DNA of 34,319 nt from Pelagophyceae sp. CCMP2097 (taxonomy: Eukaryota; Sar; Pelagophyceae): positions 726,738 through 761,056 of the forward strand of contig MU657174.1 in NCBI GenBank assembly GCA_026770575.1, given 5' to 3'. Both the position numbers and the translations under genes were made by a program. Of the stretch, positions 10,143 through 18,714 are shown piece after piece; positions within the stretch are counted from its first letter, which is position 1, and the number at the start of each line of letters is the position of its first letter. Below the pieces are notes generated by a model. It had not been told where the DNA came from and searched no databases. It was given only the letters and a program-made list of their open reading frames with translations.

Positions 10143-13073
10143 TCATTCAGAGTCGCGCATCCACGGCGGGAGGGGCGGGCACTCCGGCTGCGAGACTCGC
10201 ACGACGCGGCCCTTGAAGCGTGGCTCGGTGCTCGCCATCTGGCAGATGCGCGCGTGGAGCCGCCGGATCGTGATGGACTTGGAGAGTTGGCCACTCGCGC
10301 CCGCGGCGCGGTACTGCACGAGGTCGTCGGGCGCGTCGTTCGCCGAGACGACGAAGATGAGCCGGTCCGGCACGCCGGCGGCCCGGTCCTGCTCGCGGAT
10401 CGCGCTCACGAGGTCCGTGCCGACCTTGGTCGCGTGGACGCTGCCGAAATGTTGGTCGACGAAGACGACGTCGACGTCGGCGGCGATGCAGGCCCGCGGG
10501 AAGGCCTCGATCGAATCGTGCGATTCGCCGGCAAGGACGGGTGGCGCCGACGACGTGAACGCGCGGGCGATGCGGCGCGTCCACATCTTGCGCTGCAGCG
10601 AACTGTCCTCGACGAGCGCCGTCGTGAGCCCCGGGATGTCCATGACCGCAAACTGCTCCGTCGCGTCCAGCCGGACCCGCGGGAGCGAGAGCACCGCGAT
10701 CACCTCCGTCGGCGTCGTGCGGAGGCGCAGCGTGCCCCCGAGCGCGACGGCGCTCGCGACAGCCATGGGGAACCCATCGCCGGCGCTCGTGCTCGCGCCG
10801 TGCGCGCCGTGCGCGCGCCGTCCATCCGTCGCGGCGATGACGTTGAGTTCCTCGTCACCGAGCGCGAGGAGGCGCTTGTGGCCCGGCCCGGCCACGTTGC
10901 GCACGACGAGCATCAGGCGCACGATGCCGTCCTCGACGGGTTCGACGCACACCGCGACCGAGGGCGGCTCCGCATCGCCCCCGTACTTTATGGCGTTGCT
11001 CAGCAGGTTGTCCGCGACGATGTTCAACAGCAGCGGGTCGAGGAGCAGCGAGGCGGCGGAGTCTGCCGCCGCGCCGGCACACGGGAGCATCACCACGTCG
11101 CGGCCGCACTCGGAGAGGCGCGAGAGCCTCGTGTTGAGCAGCTGCGAGATGTCCGTGTCCTCGAGCTGCGGCTCGTAGACGCCCGTGGCGAGGTGCAGCA
11201 GCACGCTCTTGCGCACCGTCGTCTCGAGGAGCTCGTTGGCCATGCTGGTGAGCGTCGCGAGCCGGGCTCGGATCGCGCCGGGCAGCGGCGTCGCCGTAGA
11301 GTGCGTCTCGGCGCAGCGCAGGCTGAGCTCGACGAGGACGATGATGCGGTTCTTCAGCTCGTGGCTCAGGTACTTCTCCGTCTTGAGCTCGTGGTTCAGG
11401 TGCTCCTCGGCCCGCGCCAGGGCCTTTGCGGCGCAGAGCGACTCCTCCTCGCGCTGCACCCGCAGCAGGACGTCCCTGAAGATGCAGATGCGCTCGCCTC
11501 GCGGGTGCTTCGAGGCGACGACGGGGCTCAGGGCAACTTCGTAGGGGATGGCGCGGCCGCAGACGTCGTCGACGAAGCGGCTTTCGAACTGCGTGGCGCG
11601 AGAGTTGGGGTCCTCCAGGAAGGTCCAAAGTCGAGCGACGTCGTGCGCCGAGACGACGTCGGAGAGCGGGATGGTGGACGTGTTGCCTTGGAACCGGCGG
11701 TCACCGCCCGGGTTCAAAATTTCCATCTTTGGGATTTGGGCGCCGTCCCTGGAGAGCGTCACGCTCACGATGGCGTCGGGCGACGTGTTCAAGATGCCAA
11801 ACTGCCTGCGCGCGGCCCGCATGAACTGCATTCGGTTCTCGAGGAGGTGCCCGAGGACGACTGCGACAGCGAAGATTAAAAGGCCGATGGCGCCGAGCCA
11901 GAGGTAGGGCACGGCGGTATTGAAGATGCCGCGTTTCTTGAAGTAGCAACGGAGGCTGAGCTCGAGTTGGTGCTCGCGGGCGCGGACGCGGTCGTTGAAC
12001 TTCGCCTTGTCCACACTTTTGACTTTGAGCCCGGTCAGCTGCGTCACCACTTCGACGTTTGCGGGAAAGAGCGAATCCCACAGCTCCGCTTCCAACCCGA
12101 GAGCAGAGACGCCGAGGACCTCTGCATCTTCGTCGGCGCAGCCCGCGGAGCCGCAGTACGGGATGATGACGAGCAAGACGTCGTCGACGATGGCCTCGCC
12201 GCTCTCCAGGTGCGAGGGAAACACGGCGGCGCGCCTTTGCAAAAAGACGCGGTCAGAGGCCTGACGCCAGAGAGGGCGGTCGTTGTTGCGCATGTTAATG
12301 CCCAGAATGCTGGCGAGGAGCGCAGGGTCTTTCGACAAAGCGTCGTCGAGGACGGACCACGCCGCCGTGACGGGGTTGTAATCTTCTTCATCACCCTCGT
12401 TGATACGAGACACTTTGACAGGGAAGCCGTTTGTGGTCGTCATCAAAGCCTCGAAGGCGCCACGGTCGTGGCGTTTCACCGTCGGCGCCCAAATCACGGA
12501 AGGCGTCGCGAACGAGGCGCCGCCGTGCAGGGCCTTTGCATAGTTCATAGTGTCATAAAAGACATTGTACGACGTGTTGCCGGGCACTAGAAAAGGCAGG
12601 CCTCGCTCCTCTGCCGCCATGGCTCGGCCGAGGCCGTAGACGGAAACGGCCTGCTTCTTCGCCCAGGCGGAGATAAAGTCGCGCCTCGTCGCGCACTTGT
12701 CCTCTTGCTCCTGGCGATGGAACTGCTGCTCCGTGCGCATGCCGAAGACGAGGCCGACGACTAACGCGCCGAGGAGGCCCGCCAAGGAGATGATGCCCAG
12801 GGCGAGTAAACATTTCGGACAAGCCCGCTCAGAATCCCCTTGCGTCAACGAATCCCGCGTCAGCGAGACATCGCGCAGCGACCCGGTCTCCTCGTCGGTG
12901 ACGTAGCTCTTGCGCTCCTCGTCGCTTCCGTTCCCCTTTAATTCCCTGCGCAGAGTTTCCGGCGACTCGGACGGCGCGCGCCGCGGGGGCCTAGAGACGG
13001 GCCCTCTATACGGCTCCTCCAGAGGGGCCCGGGCCCGATGCGATGGCGCCACGCACTTGCGCGCGGTTGACAT
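10143..13073 (-). CDS. CHASE-domain hybrid sensor histidine kinase
   Basis: One intronless frame of 976 residues from an ATG. A polar N-terminal tail (1-87) is followed by a membrane segment (88-111), an outside domain (about 115-385) with CHASE-like features (AFEALMTTTNGFPV, YNPV, DDVLLVIIPYC) and a second membrane segment (386-411). A PAS-like region (about 425-540) leads to the phosphoacceptor box YLSHELKNRI with His571. The ATPase domain has its N box at NIVADNLLSNAIKYG (684-698) and a GDGF glycine box (765-768); the usual DxGxG is read as NVAGPG. The C-terminal receiver has E822-D823, phosphoacceptor D873 (VVFVDQHFG), S910 and K932. The protein should sense a ligand outside the membrane and pass phosphate from His to its own Asp, then to a phosphotransfer protein. 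CHASE domains bind cytokinins in plants; the ligand here is unknown. Confidence 0.9.
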   Translation of the reverse strand: MSTARKCVAPSHRARAPLEEPYRGPVSRPPRRAPSESPETLRRELKGNGSDEERKSYVTDEETGSLRDVSLTRDSLTQGDSERACPKCLLALGIISLAGLLGALVVGLVFGMRTEQQFHRQEQEDKCATRRDFISAWAKKQAVSVYGLGRAMAAEERGLPFLVPGNTSYNVFYDTMNYAKALHGGASFATPSVIWAPTVKRHDRGAFEALMTTTNGFPVKVSRINEGDEEDYNPVTAAWSVLDDALSKDPALLASILGINMRNNDRPLWRQASDRVFLQRRAAVFPSHLESGEAIVDDVLLVIIPYCGSAGCADEDAEVLGVSALGLEAELWDSLFPANVEVVTQLTGLKVKSVDKAKFNDRVRAREHQLELSLRCYFKKRGIFNTAVPYLWLGAIGLLIFAVAVVLGHLLENRMQFMRAARRQFGILNTSPDAIVSVTLSRDGAQIPKMEILNPGGDRRFQGNTSTIPLSDVVSAHDVARLWTFLEDPNSRATQFESRFVDDVCGRAIPYEVALSPVVASKHPRGERICIFRDVLLRVQREEESLCAAKALARAEEHLNHELKTEKYLSHELKNRIIVLVELSLRCAETHSTATPLPGAIRARLATLTSMANELLETTVRKSVLLHLATGVYEPQLEDTDISQLLNTRLSRLSECGRDVVMLPCAGAAADSAASLLLDPLLLNIVADNLLSNAIKYGGDAEPPSVAVCVEPVEDGIVRLMLVVRNVAGPGHKRLLALGDEELNVIAATDGRRAHGAHGASTSAGDGFPMAVASAVALGGTLRLRTTPTEVIAVLSLPRVRLDATEQFAVMDIPGLTTALVEDSSLQRKMWTRRIARAFTSSAPPVLAGESHDSIEAFPRACIAADVDVVFVDQHFGSVHATKVGTDLVSAIREQDRAAGVPDRLIFVVSANDAPDDLVQYRAAGASGQLSKSITIRRLHARICQMASTEPRFKGRVVRVSQPECPPLPPWMRDSE

Positions 13074-13324
13074 GGCGGCGCGTCAACGACACCCCGCGTT
13101 GTCGGGCGAGATTGTTCCAGATCCTTCCTCGGACCCTCCTCGGACACCAGACCCATTTGAAGGCTAATGAAGGACACCGCCTTCAAAAGTCATATCTTGG
13201 ATTGTTGAAGTGAACTTAAACCGCGAAACGATCAAGTTTTGAATAGATAAAGGTAAATTGACAGCAAGTTACAGCTGCTGAAAGAATGATGCGAGTGTCG
13301 AGGAATTCCGATTTGTTAATCGAG

Positions 13325-13386
13325 ACGTGGCCCGGTGCAACTCGCGGAACGCGGGACGTGGCCCGGTGCAACCCACGGAACGCGGG
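13325..13386. repeat. 31-bp tandem duplication
   Basis: Two direct copies start at 13325 and 13356, each opening ACGTGGCCCGGTGCAAC and ending GGAACGCGGG. They differ at two positions near the middle. Confidence 0.85.
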
Positions 13387-13460
13387 GCGTCGAGCAGGAG
13401 AGGCGTTCCAGCTGGTATTAAATTTTGTTGTTTTGTTTGTTGGGTTCTTTCTGATGTCAA

Positions 13461-13573
13461 CTAGGAATCCTAGTAGGAATTCCTATCAAGAGTATCCTGA
13501 AGGATTCCTATAGGAATTAATATTCCTCGCCTAGGAATTCCTAGGTTCCTAGGAAATTCCTAGGAATTCCTAT
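13461..13573. repeat. Cluster of AGGAATTCCT palindromes
   Basis: At least five overlapping or adjacent palindromic units of the type CCTAGGAATTCCTAGG lie in 113 bases, several with one-base changes. The same motif recurs singly at 21108-21121 and 34161-34174, so it may mark ends of a dispersed element. Confidence 0.8.
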
Positions 13574-13588
13574 ACTTCCAGAAGACTT

Positions 13589-13717
13589 AGTGGATCTTAA
13601 GCAAGCACAAGACGGGCCTCGCGGCCCAGGTGGCCACGCTCGGCTTCGCGACGGCACGACAGTCTTACCCTTTTGGGCTCGCCTCACCAGGCGTGGAAAA
13701 CAAGCACGCGACTGGGA
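13589..13717. repeat. Diverged copy of the dispersed repeat core
   Basis: GTGGATCTTAAGCAAGCA at about 13590 and CCCTTTTGGGCTCGCCTCAC at about 13668, followed by GGCGTGGAAAACAAGCACG, match the cores at 6455-6502 and 21059-21106 with changes. Confidence 0.6.
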
Positions 13718-13759
13718 AGCAGTTTGTAGACCCTGTCGTTATCGATGCTCGTCTGCGGT

Positions 13760-14936
13760 TCAGAGGCGCGGCTTCTTGGCGGCGTGGTCGTCGGCCCCGT
13801 CGGCTTCGCTGAAGAACGGGTCGTCTGGATCGAAGTCCTAACGTCGCGGGGTTAGATGGCATCTACGAGTCGGTCGACAGATTCAAGGAGGCGCGCAACG
13901 ACGCGGGCAGCGCGCGGGATGCGCGGCGAGCTCGTTCTGCGGGCCTACGGGCGGCGCGGTCCCCGGGCTGCGGCTTTCCGGCCCTCGGGCGGCGGCGGCC
14001 TGCACCGTTCTTCAGGACGATGACGTAGCCGGCCGGGAGGCCCTCGATGAGCTGGGTTGTCTTGCCGCGGAGCGGGAGCTTCTTCTTGTACAGCTTTTCG
14101 TAGGCAGAAGCGAGCTTGAACAAATTCAGCGTCTTGGCCCCGACGAGCAGCGCCAGCTCGCGGGCGAGGCCCTCGTTCGGCCGCAGCCGCCGCGCGGGCG
14201 GCGGCGGCGGCGCGGCGGGCGCCGGCGCGACGACCACAGCGGCGGGCCTGCGGGCGCCAAACGTCGAACGTGACGGCGGATGCGCAGTAAAGGCTCACGC
14301 CGGAGGCTCCTGCTTCGGGGGCGGCGCCTTTGGCCGGAGCTCGTCGCGGAGGGACGACGGTTTCGCGCCCCACATGGGAGACGCCGACGAAGCACAGGCG
14401 ATGTACGCCGCCGCCGCAGAAGGCGCCTTTCCGTCCGCCGCGGCCGGCAGAGGGCAACACGGACCTTCCTGCGGCAGCGCGTACCGCATAGGGTCCACGC
14501 CAGAGAATTCGTCATCCTCCGGGGCTGTGCTCGACCGCGCGGTCGCAGCCTCGGCTGCCCAGGCAGCGTCCTGCGCCGCCCGAGCGTCGGCGGGAGCGCC
14601 CGATGCCGACGTCGCGGCGCCGTGGGGCGCCGACGTTTCGGCGTCGGCGGACGCGCCCGGGCCCTGCAGCGCCGCCGCCGCCACCTAATTCGCGCCTGCG
14701 CGGGGCCGACGGCACGGACGGCCACGCACGCGCGCGGCGTGGGCGAGGCGCGCGTTGGCCGTGGGCTGCTTGGTTGCGTCGGGCGCGTCGTAGATGGACC
14801 GCGTGGGCTTGAAGTCCATGCCGCCACCGAGGTTGCTCACCGCGTCGGGCGCCACCGCCGCCGCGGCCCGGTTCCCTTTCATTTCGCGCGACTTGTCATA
14901 GATTTCCTCGTCCAGCGTCCGATAGACGATCACCAT
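13760..14936 (-). CDS. LOTUS/OST-HTH-like protein (3' exon structure partly unresolved)
   Basis: Exon 1 (14936-14730) begins MVIVYRTLDEEIYDKS. A 45-nt phase-0 intron (14729-14685) leads to exon 2 (14684-14299), an Ala-rich linker with a DDEFSGVDPMRY segment. A 51-nt intron (14298-14248) leads to exon 3. That exon has a Pro-rich start and then a segment from GLARELALLVGAK through NLFKLASAYEKLYKK to LIEGLPAGYVIVL, which fits a LOTUS (OST-HTH) winged helix, an RNA- or protein-binding fold. Beyond about 14010 the open frame becomes Arg-rich and unconvincing. A more believable tail is an exon at 13837-13760, coding an acidic end (DFDPDDPFFSEADGADDH) and a basic KKPRL terminus, preceded by a TAG acceptor. 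An amphipathic RVVARLLESVDRL segment at about 13922-13875 may belong to another exon. The donor linking these is not settled. Confidence 0.5.
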
Positions 14937-15042
14937 CGCACGCGTCGCCGATGCGGAAACACCGCGGCCGCCGGCGTCGCCGGCGCGGTGGGCCCGAATT
15001 TCCAAACTTCAGCGAAAAACTCGTTGCAAAAAAACGCCTCTC
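14937..15042. promoter_or_regulatory. 106-bp shared divergent promoter region
   Basis: The LOTUS-like gene (-) and the Mad3/BubR1 gene (+) start 106 bases apart in opposite directions, so both promoters must fit here or overlap the first exons. I see no TATA box. Confidence 0.4.
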
Positions 15043-16350
15043 ATGTCGGCCCTCGACGAGGCGACGCCGGCGTGGGAGCAGTGCAAGGAGAACGTGGCGC
15101 CGTTGCGGCGCGGCCGCAACGTGAATCAGCTCGCCAAAGCGTTTGGGTCCATGGCCGCCTTGGAAACGGGCCCCGTCGATGTCGTATCGGGCTACGAGGC
15201 CGACATTTCCGCGGCGGCGGCGGGCGCAAACGCGCTCGAGCCGTGGCTGAAGTACATCCGCCACCTCGAGGACGACTGCGTCTCCGACGGCGCAAAGGCC
15301 TTTGAGGTGCCGCCAAAGCCTCGCTTTTCGCCCTTCTTCATCGCAAAGGCTAGGCGCGCGAGCGGTGCGCGCGGCTGTTCAAGGACTCGGAGCAGTACCG
15401 CAACGACGCGCGGTACATATGCGTCTGGCTCGGCTACGCGGCCCAGCTCGAAAAGGTGCGCCCTACCCCTTTGCGCGACGAAAGGTCGCCCGCTTTGCGT
15501 GAATAGGGGCGCCACGCGGCCAGAGGGACTGCCACGCAGGCGGAGGAGGCCTTCCGGTACCTGCACAAGAAGAAGATTGGCGAGGAGGTGCACGAGTTCT
15601 GGGCGGCGTGAGTACCATCTGGCCTTTGTCCAGAGGCGCGCTTTGGAGCCGCGCCTCGCAGGTGGGCGCTGGACGCGGAGCGGAGCGGTAAGCGCAAGCT
15701 GGCCTCGGACCTCTATGACAAGGGCGTATCCAAGTGCGCCGAAACGGGGCTGCTGGAGCGCAAGCGGTCCGATTTCGAAGCTCGAATCGCGCGCCGCATC
15801 GCCGCCGACCTCGCCGCGGGCGCAGACGCAGCGCCCCGGCCGGCCGCGCGCCCGGCCCTCGCAGCGCAGCCCGTGCGCCGGCGCGCGCAGCCGGCCGCGC
15901 CCAACGAAAACGGCGCCGACCCAACTGCGGCGCCGCGGTGGCCCGCGCCCGCGCCGTCCGCCGTGCCGTCCGCCGCGCCGCCCGCGGCGGCTCCCACGGG
16001 GCCGGCGGCGACGAGCGCCGGGTTTATCGTCTTTGTGGACGACGAGCCGGACAAGCCCGTGCCCGTGCTGCTCGACACGGCCGTCGACGTACGTGTTCGG
16101 GGAAGGGTTGTCAAAGACGCTCGTGAAACGCGCCGAAGACGCGCGCGGAGGCGCCGCGTAGGACTGGCCGGACTTTGGTTCGCGAGCGCAGCGCGTCAAG
16201 GAGAACTCTGCCGAGTGAGTCGAACCCCGGTTCTCAAAGGCCTTTCGGCGAACCGCCGTCTCGCGCAGGCCCGCGCGCTGGACCGACTCGGCCCTCGGCG
16301 AGTTGTATTCGCCGCAACGTTACCGTGCGCCCTCTGGACCGCTCCTGTAG
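15043..16350 (+). CDS. Mad3/BubR1-like spindle checkpoint protein
   Basis: Six exons join in phase: 15043-15306, 15354-15455, 15540-15607, 15662-16088, 16162-16214 and 16269-16350, giving 331 residues. Residues 15-25 (KENVAPLRRGR) are the first KEN box in its usual Mad3/BubR1 setting. The Bub1/Mad3 TPR region follows, from LEPWLKYIRHLED across the splice to ERCARLFKDSEQYRND, ARYICVWLGYAAQLEK and HEFWAAWALDAE. A disordered Pro/Ala linker leads to FIVFVD (266-271), which fits the ABBA motif, and a second KEN box lies at 300-302. The protein ends at SGPLL with no kinase domain, as in yeast Mad3. In other species this family inhibits APC/C-Cdc20 within the mitotic checkpoint complex; the two KEN boxes and the ABBA motif contact Cdc20. 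I see no clear GLEBS (Bub3-binding) motif. The phase match at all five introns makes this model strong. Confidence 0.9.
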
Positions 16351-16650
16351 GCAACAAGCTCGGCGCTGCGCCGAAGACGTCGGCCGCGGCTATCGCCATC
16401 TTCGACGACGCAGACGGCTTCGACGACGCGACCGCGCATTCGCTCACGTGACGTCGTCAAACGCGCGCGATTATGACGGCGCCATCCGCCTTTGCCGAGA
16501 CGACGTCCGACGACGGCGGGACCGCCTGATAAGTTGAGCCGTCTGCCGGTGCTCCGCCTTCTTGCACGCATCCGATCCGGACTCGACGCGCCGAGGGGCC
16601 CTCGTGCAAAAGAGGACGCTCAAAGGTCCCCGGTGGTTTCGATTCGTATC
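16351..16650. other. Convergent intergenic region
   Basis: 300 bases separate the stops of the Mad3-like (+) and IQ-motif (-) genes. It should hold both 3' UTRs. I see no repeat or RNA gene. Confidence 0.5.
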
Positions 16651-18714
16651 TTAGTCGTCTTTGGCCAGCCGCGGGTCGACCCTTCCCCTTGTCGGCGGGC
16701 TCCTCATGATCCGCGATGCCGCGCGGGGCGTATTTGCGGGGGATTGGAGAGGCGTGCCCACGGTCAATTGTGAGTCGATGAGGGACCAAGGGGGCGCGAA
16801 GAACTCGCGGACATCGTGGACTCTGCGCGTCTCGACCTCGGCCGCCTCGAGGATGGACCGCGTGCTCACAATCATCATCGAGTCGACGAAGGACCACGGC
16901 ACCGGCAAGGCGGCGGCGGCGGGCGCCGCGGGCTCTCGCGCTTGCACGCTACGCCAGCACCGCTGGATGCGCGTCGCCGATTCGTGAGCCTCGAGCGCGT
17001 CCGCGGCCTTGAACGCTTCGAGGCGCTCGAGCGCGTCCGCGGCCTTGAACGCTTCGAGGCGCGCGTGGAGCGCGTGCAAGCTCGCCACCGCGCCGGCGCG
17101 GCGCTGCTGCTCGCGCAGGCTTGCGAACTTTGCCGCGAGGCGGGTCCACCGGTGCTGCAATAGCCCATCGCGCGGCGGCGGGTCGCGCGAAGGCGGATCG
17201 CGAAAAGGCTTGGCGCGCGCGCCCGCGGGTCCCGGCCGCGCCGAGCCCGCGGTGCCCGGCCGCGCCGTCCCGGTGCCCGGCCTTTGGCCGGCCGTCGCGG
17301 GCCGCGGCCTTCGGAGCCTCGACGACGCTGGTCGGCTCGGTGATGCGCGCAGCGTGGCGCTGCGGTGGCCGTCGAGCGATGCGACGTGCGAGTAGGCGTG
17401 GTCGGTGATGTCCTGGGCTTTGGTGATCTTCTTGCCAAAGTATTTCTCCAAACGTTCGAAACGCGTGTCAAACGGGCGCGCGGCAAACGACTGCGCGTCA
17501 AACGACGGCCGCGCCGGCGCCTCGCGCTCGGCGGGCGCAGCGGCACCGCGCAGCGGCCGAGACGTCGTCTGCTGCGGCGCCGACGGCCGCGGTACCGTCG
17601 GCGGCGCCGCGTAGCCCTCGAGCAGCCTGACGCCGTCGGCCTCGGCGCGCGCGATCGCCGCGAGCGTCGCGAGGTGCGCGTCTCGTCCGGTGGGCTCCTT
17701 GAGCTCTGGCGTTCGATGCGCCGCGGGTATCCACGCCGGCCGGCCTTTGGTTCGCTTCGCCGTGGCCGGCCTTCGCAGCAGGTCGAGGCCCGGCTCGGTA
17801 CTGAGTTGCGGCTCGGTTGCAAAAGCGATTCCGGCGCCGAACTTTTCGCCGCTGCCAGACTGGCCGAACCTCGCGTCCACAAACCTCGCGTCCACAAACC
17901 AGAGGAGGAAAAGTTCAGAGTGCGTACTCTGCTTGAAGACGGCCTCGAAGGAGAGCACGACGTCGCCGGACCGCGTGCCTCGCGCGAGTTTGTCTGCGAT
18001 TGCTTGGCATGCCGCGGCGAGGTCGTCAAGGAGCCAAGGAGTGCCCACGGGCACGGGCGCCGCGAACGACTCTTCTGCGCGCGTCGTCGCCGCGGGCGGT
18101 GCCGTCGCGGGCGGCGTCGCCTCGGTGCCGGGCCGCTCGGGGATCTGCAGCGGCGGCGCGGTGACGTACGCCGCCTCGAGAGGTTCTCCGCGGCGCCAGT
18201 TGCAGGCAATGTGGAAGTCGTCCACCGTCCGCGGCGGCACGCGCCGCTGCACGAAGAGGGCCTCGCCGTCTTTGAGTTCTGAAAGGCGCGCCTGGAGGCC
18301 GCGCACGTCGAGCGTTGCGGCGCCGACGAACGCGGCGCCGTCGCCGTCGTCCTGCCGCCAGTCGGCCGTCACCGCACACCCGCGCAGCGCGTCGTACTGC
18401 TCCAGCCTCGGCGCCTTTGAGACGACGTCTTTCACTAAGTTCAGGAAGAAAGCCTCTCCGCGGCCACTCCGGCACGCGTGCACGACCCACCGCGTTCCTA
18501 CTCTTGCAAGAACCAACGTCTCGGGGACGTGGAAGAGGCGCCGCTTCGCCGACGCTCGCCGCGCCGCCACGGAAAGCAGCGCCAGGGCGACGCGCGCCGG
18601 CGCACGCCTATGAGGCGATGACGCCACAGGCAAACACAGACGTTTAGGCTCATCGTACCTCGAGTCGTCCGGCGACGGGGGCGCGCCGACGCCTCCCGGA
18701 AACTCGGGGGCCAT
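16651..18714 (-). CDS. Unrecognised 687-residue protein with IQ motif and internal repeats
   Basis: The frame opens at 18822 with GTG; the first ATG in frame is at 18714 (MAPEFPGGVG), used here. The first 200 residues look globular (VGTRWVVHACRSGRGEAFF, DFHIACNWRRG) but match no family I know. The middle is Pro/Ala-rich with scattered charged segments. Near the C-terminus lie a coiled-coil stretch with a 12-residue duplication (LEAFKAADALER), an IQ motif at about 580-594 (ATRIQRCWRSVQARE) that could bind calmodulin or a myosin-type light chain, and a duplicated PWSxxDS motif (about 606 and 642). A 5-residue FVDAR duplication lies further upstream. Together these suggest a calcium-linked structural protein; that is inference. 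An upstream exon cannot be excluded. Confidence 0.65.
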   Translation of the reverse strand: MAPEFPGGVGAPPSPDDSRYDEPKRLCLPVASSPHRRAPARVALALLSVAARRASAKRRLFHVPETLVLARVGTRWVVHACRSGRGEAFFLNLVKDVVSKAPRLEQYDALRGCAVTADWRQDDGDGAAFVGAATLDVRGLQARLSELKDGEALFVQRRVPPRTVDDFHIACNWRRGEPLEAAYVTAPPLQIPERPGTEATPPATAPPAATTRAEESFAAPVPVGTPWLLDDLAAACQAIADKLARGTRSGDVVLSFEAVFKQSTHSELFLLWFVDARFVDARFGQSGSGEKFGAGIAFATEPQLSTEPGLDLLRRPATAKRTKGRPAWIPAAHRTPELKEPTGRDAHLATLAAIARAEADGVRLLEGYAAPPTVPRPSAPQQTTSRPLRGAAAPAEREAPARPSFDAQSFAARPFDTRFERLEKYFGKKITKAQDITDHAYSHVASLDGHRSATLRASPSRPASSRLRRPRPATAGQRPGTGTARPGTAGSARPGPAGARAKPFRDPPSRDPPPRDGLLQHRWTRLAAKFASLREQQRRAGAVASLHALHARLEAFKAADALERLEAFKAADALEAHESATRIQRCWRSVQAREPAAPAAAALPVPWSFVDSMMIVSTRSILEAAEVETRRVHDVREFFAPPWSLIDSQLTVGTPLQSPANTPRAASRIMRSPPTRGRVDPRLAKDD
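16990..17061 (-). repeat. 36-bp in-frame tandem duplication
   Basis: Two identical 36-nt units start at 16990 and 17026 and code the doubled LERLEAFKAADA segment of the IQ-motif protein. A separate 15-nt duplication at about 17867-17896 codes FVDAR twice in the same gene. Confidence 0.85.

Larger units (their letters stand above)
13074..13759. other. Repeat-rich intergenic region
   Basis: The stretch lies between the start of the histidine kinase gene and the 3' end of the LOTUS-like gene. It is much richer in A and T than its neighbours from about 13180 to 13580 and holds three repeat types, listed separately. I see no coding exon on either strand here. Confidence 0.6.

Noticed and set aside
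10140..11879. 579-codon plus-strand open frame opposite the histidine kinase
   Set aside because: The minus strand codes clear histidine kinase and receiver motifs. The plus frame is Arg/Val/Asp-rich with no recognisable domain.
16351..16451. Extra C-terminal coding for the Mad3-like gene (FDDADGFDDATAHS)
   Set aside because: Phase through the last intron leads to the stop at 16348-16350; the acidic frame would need a different acceptor that breaks the WTDSALGELYSPQRY segment.
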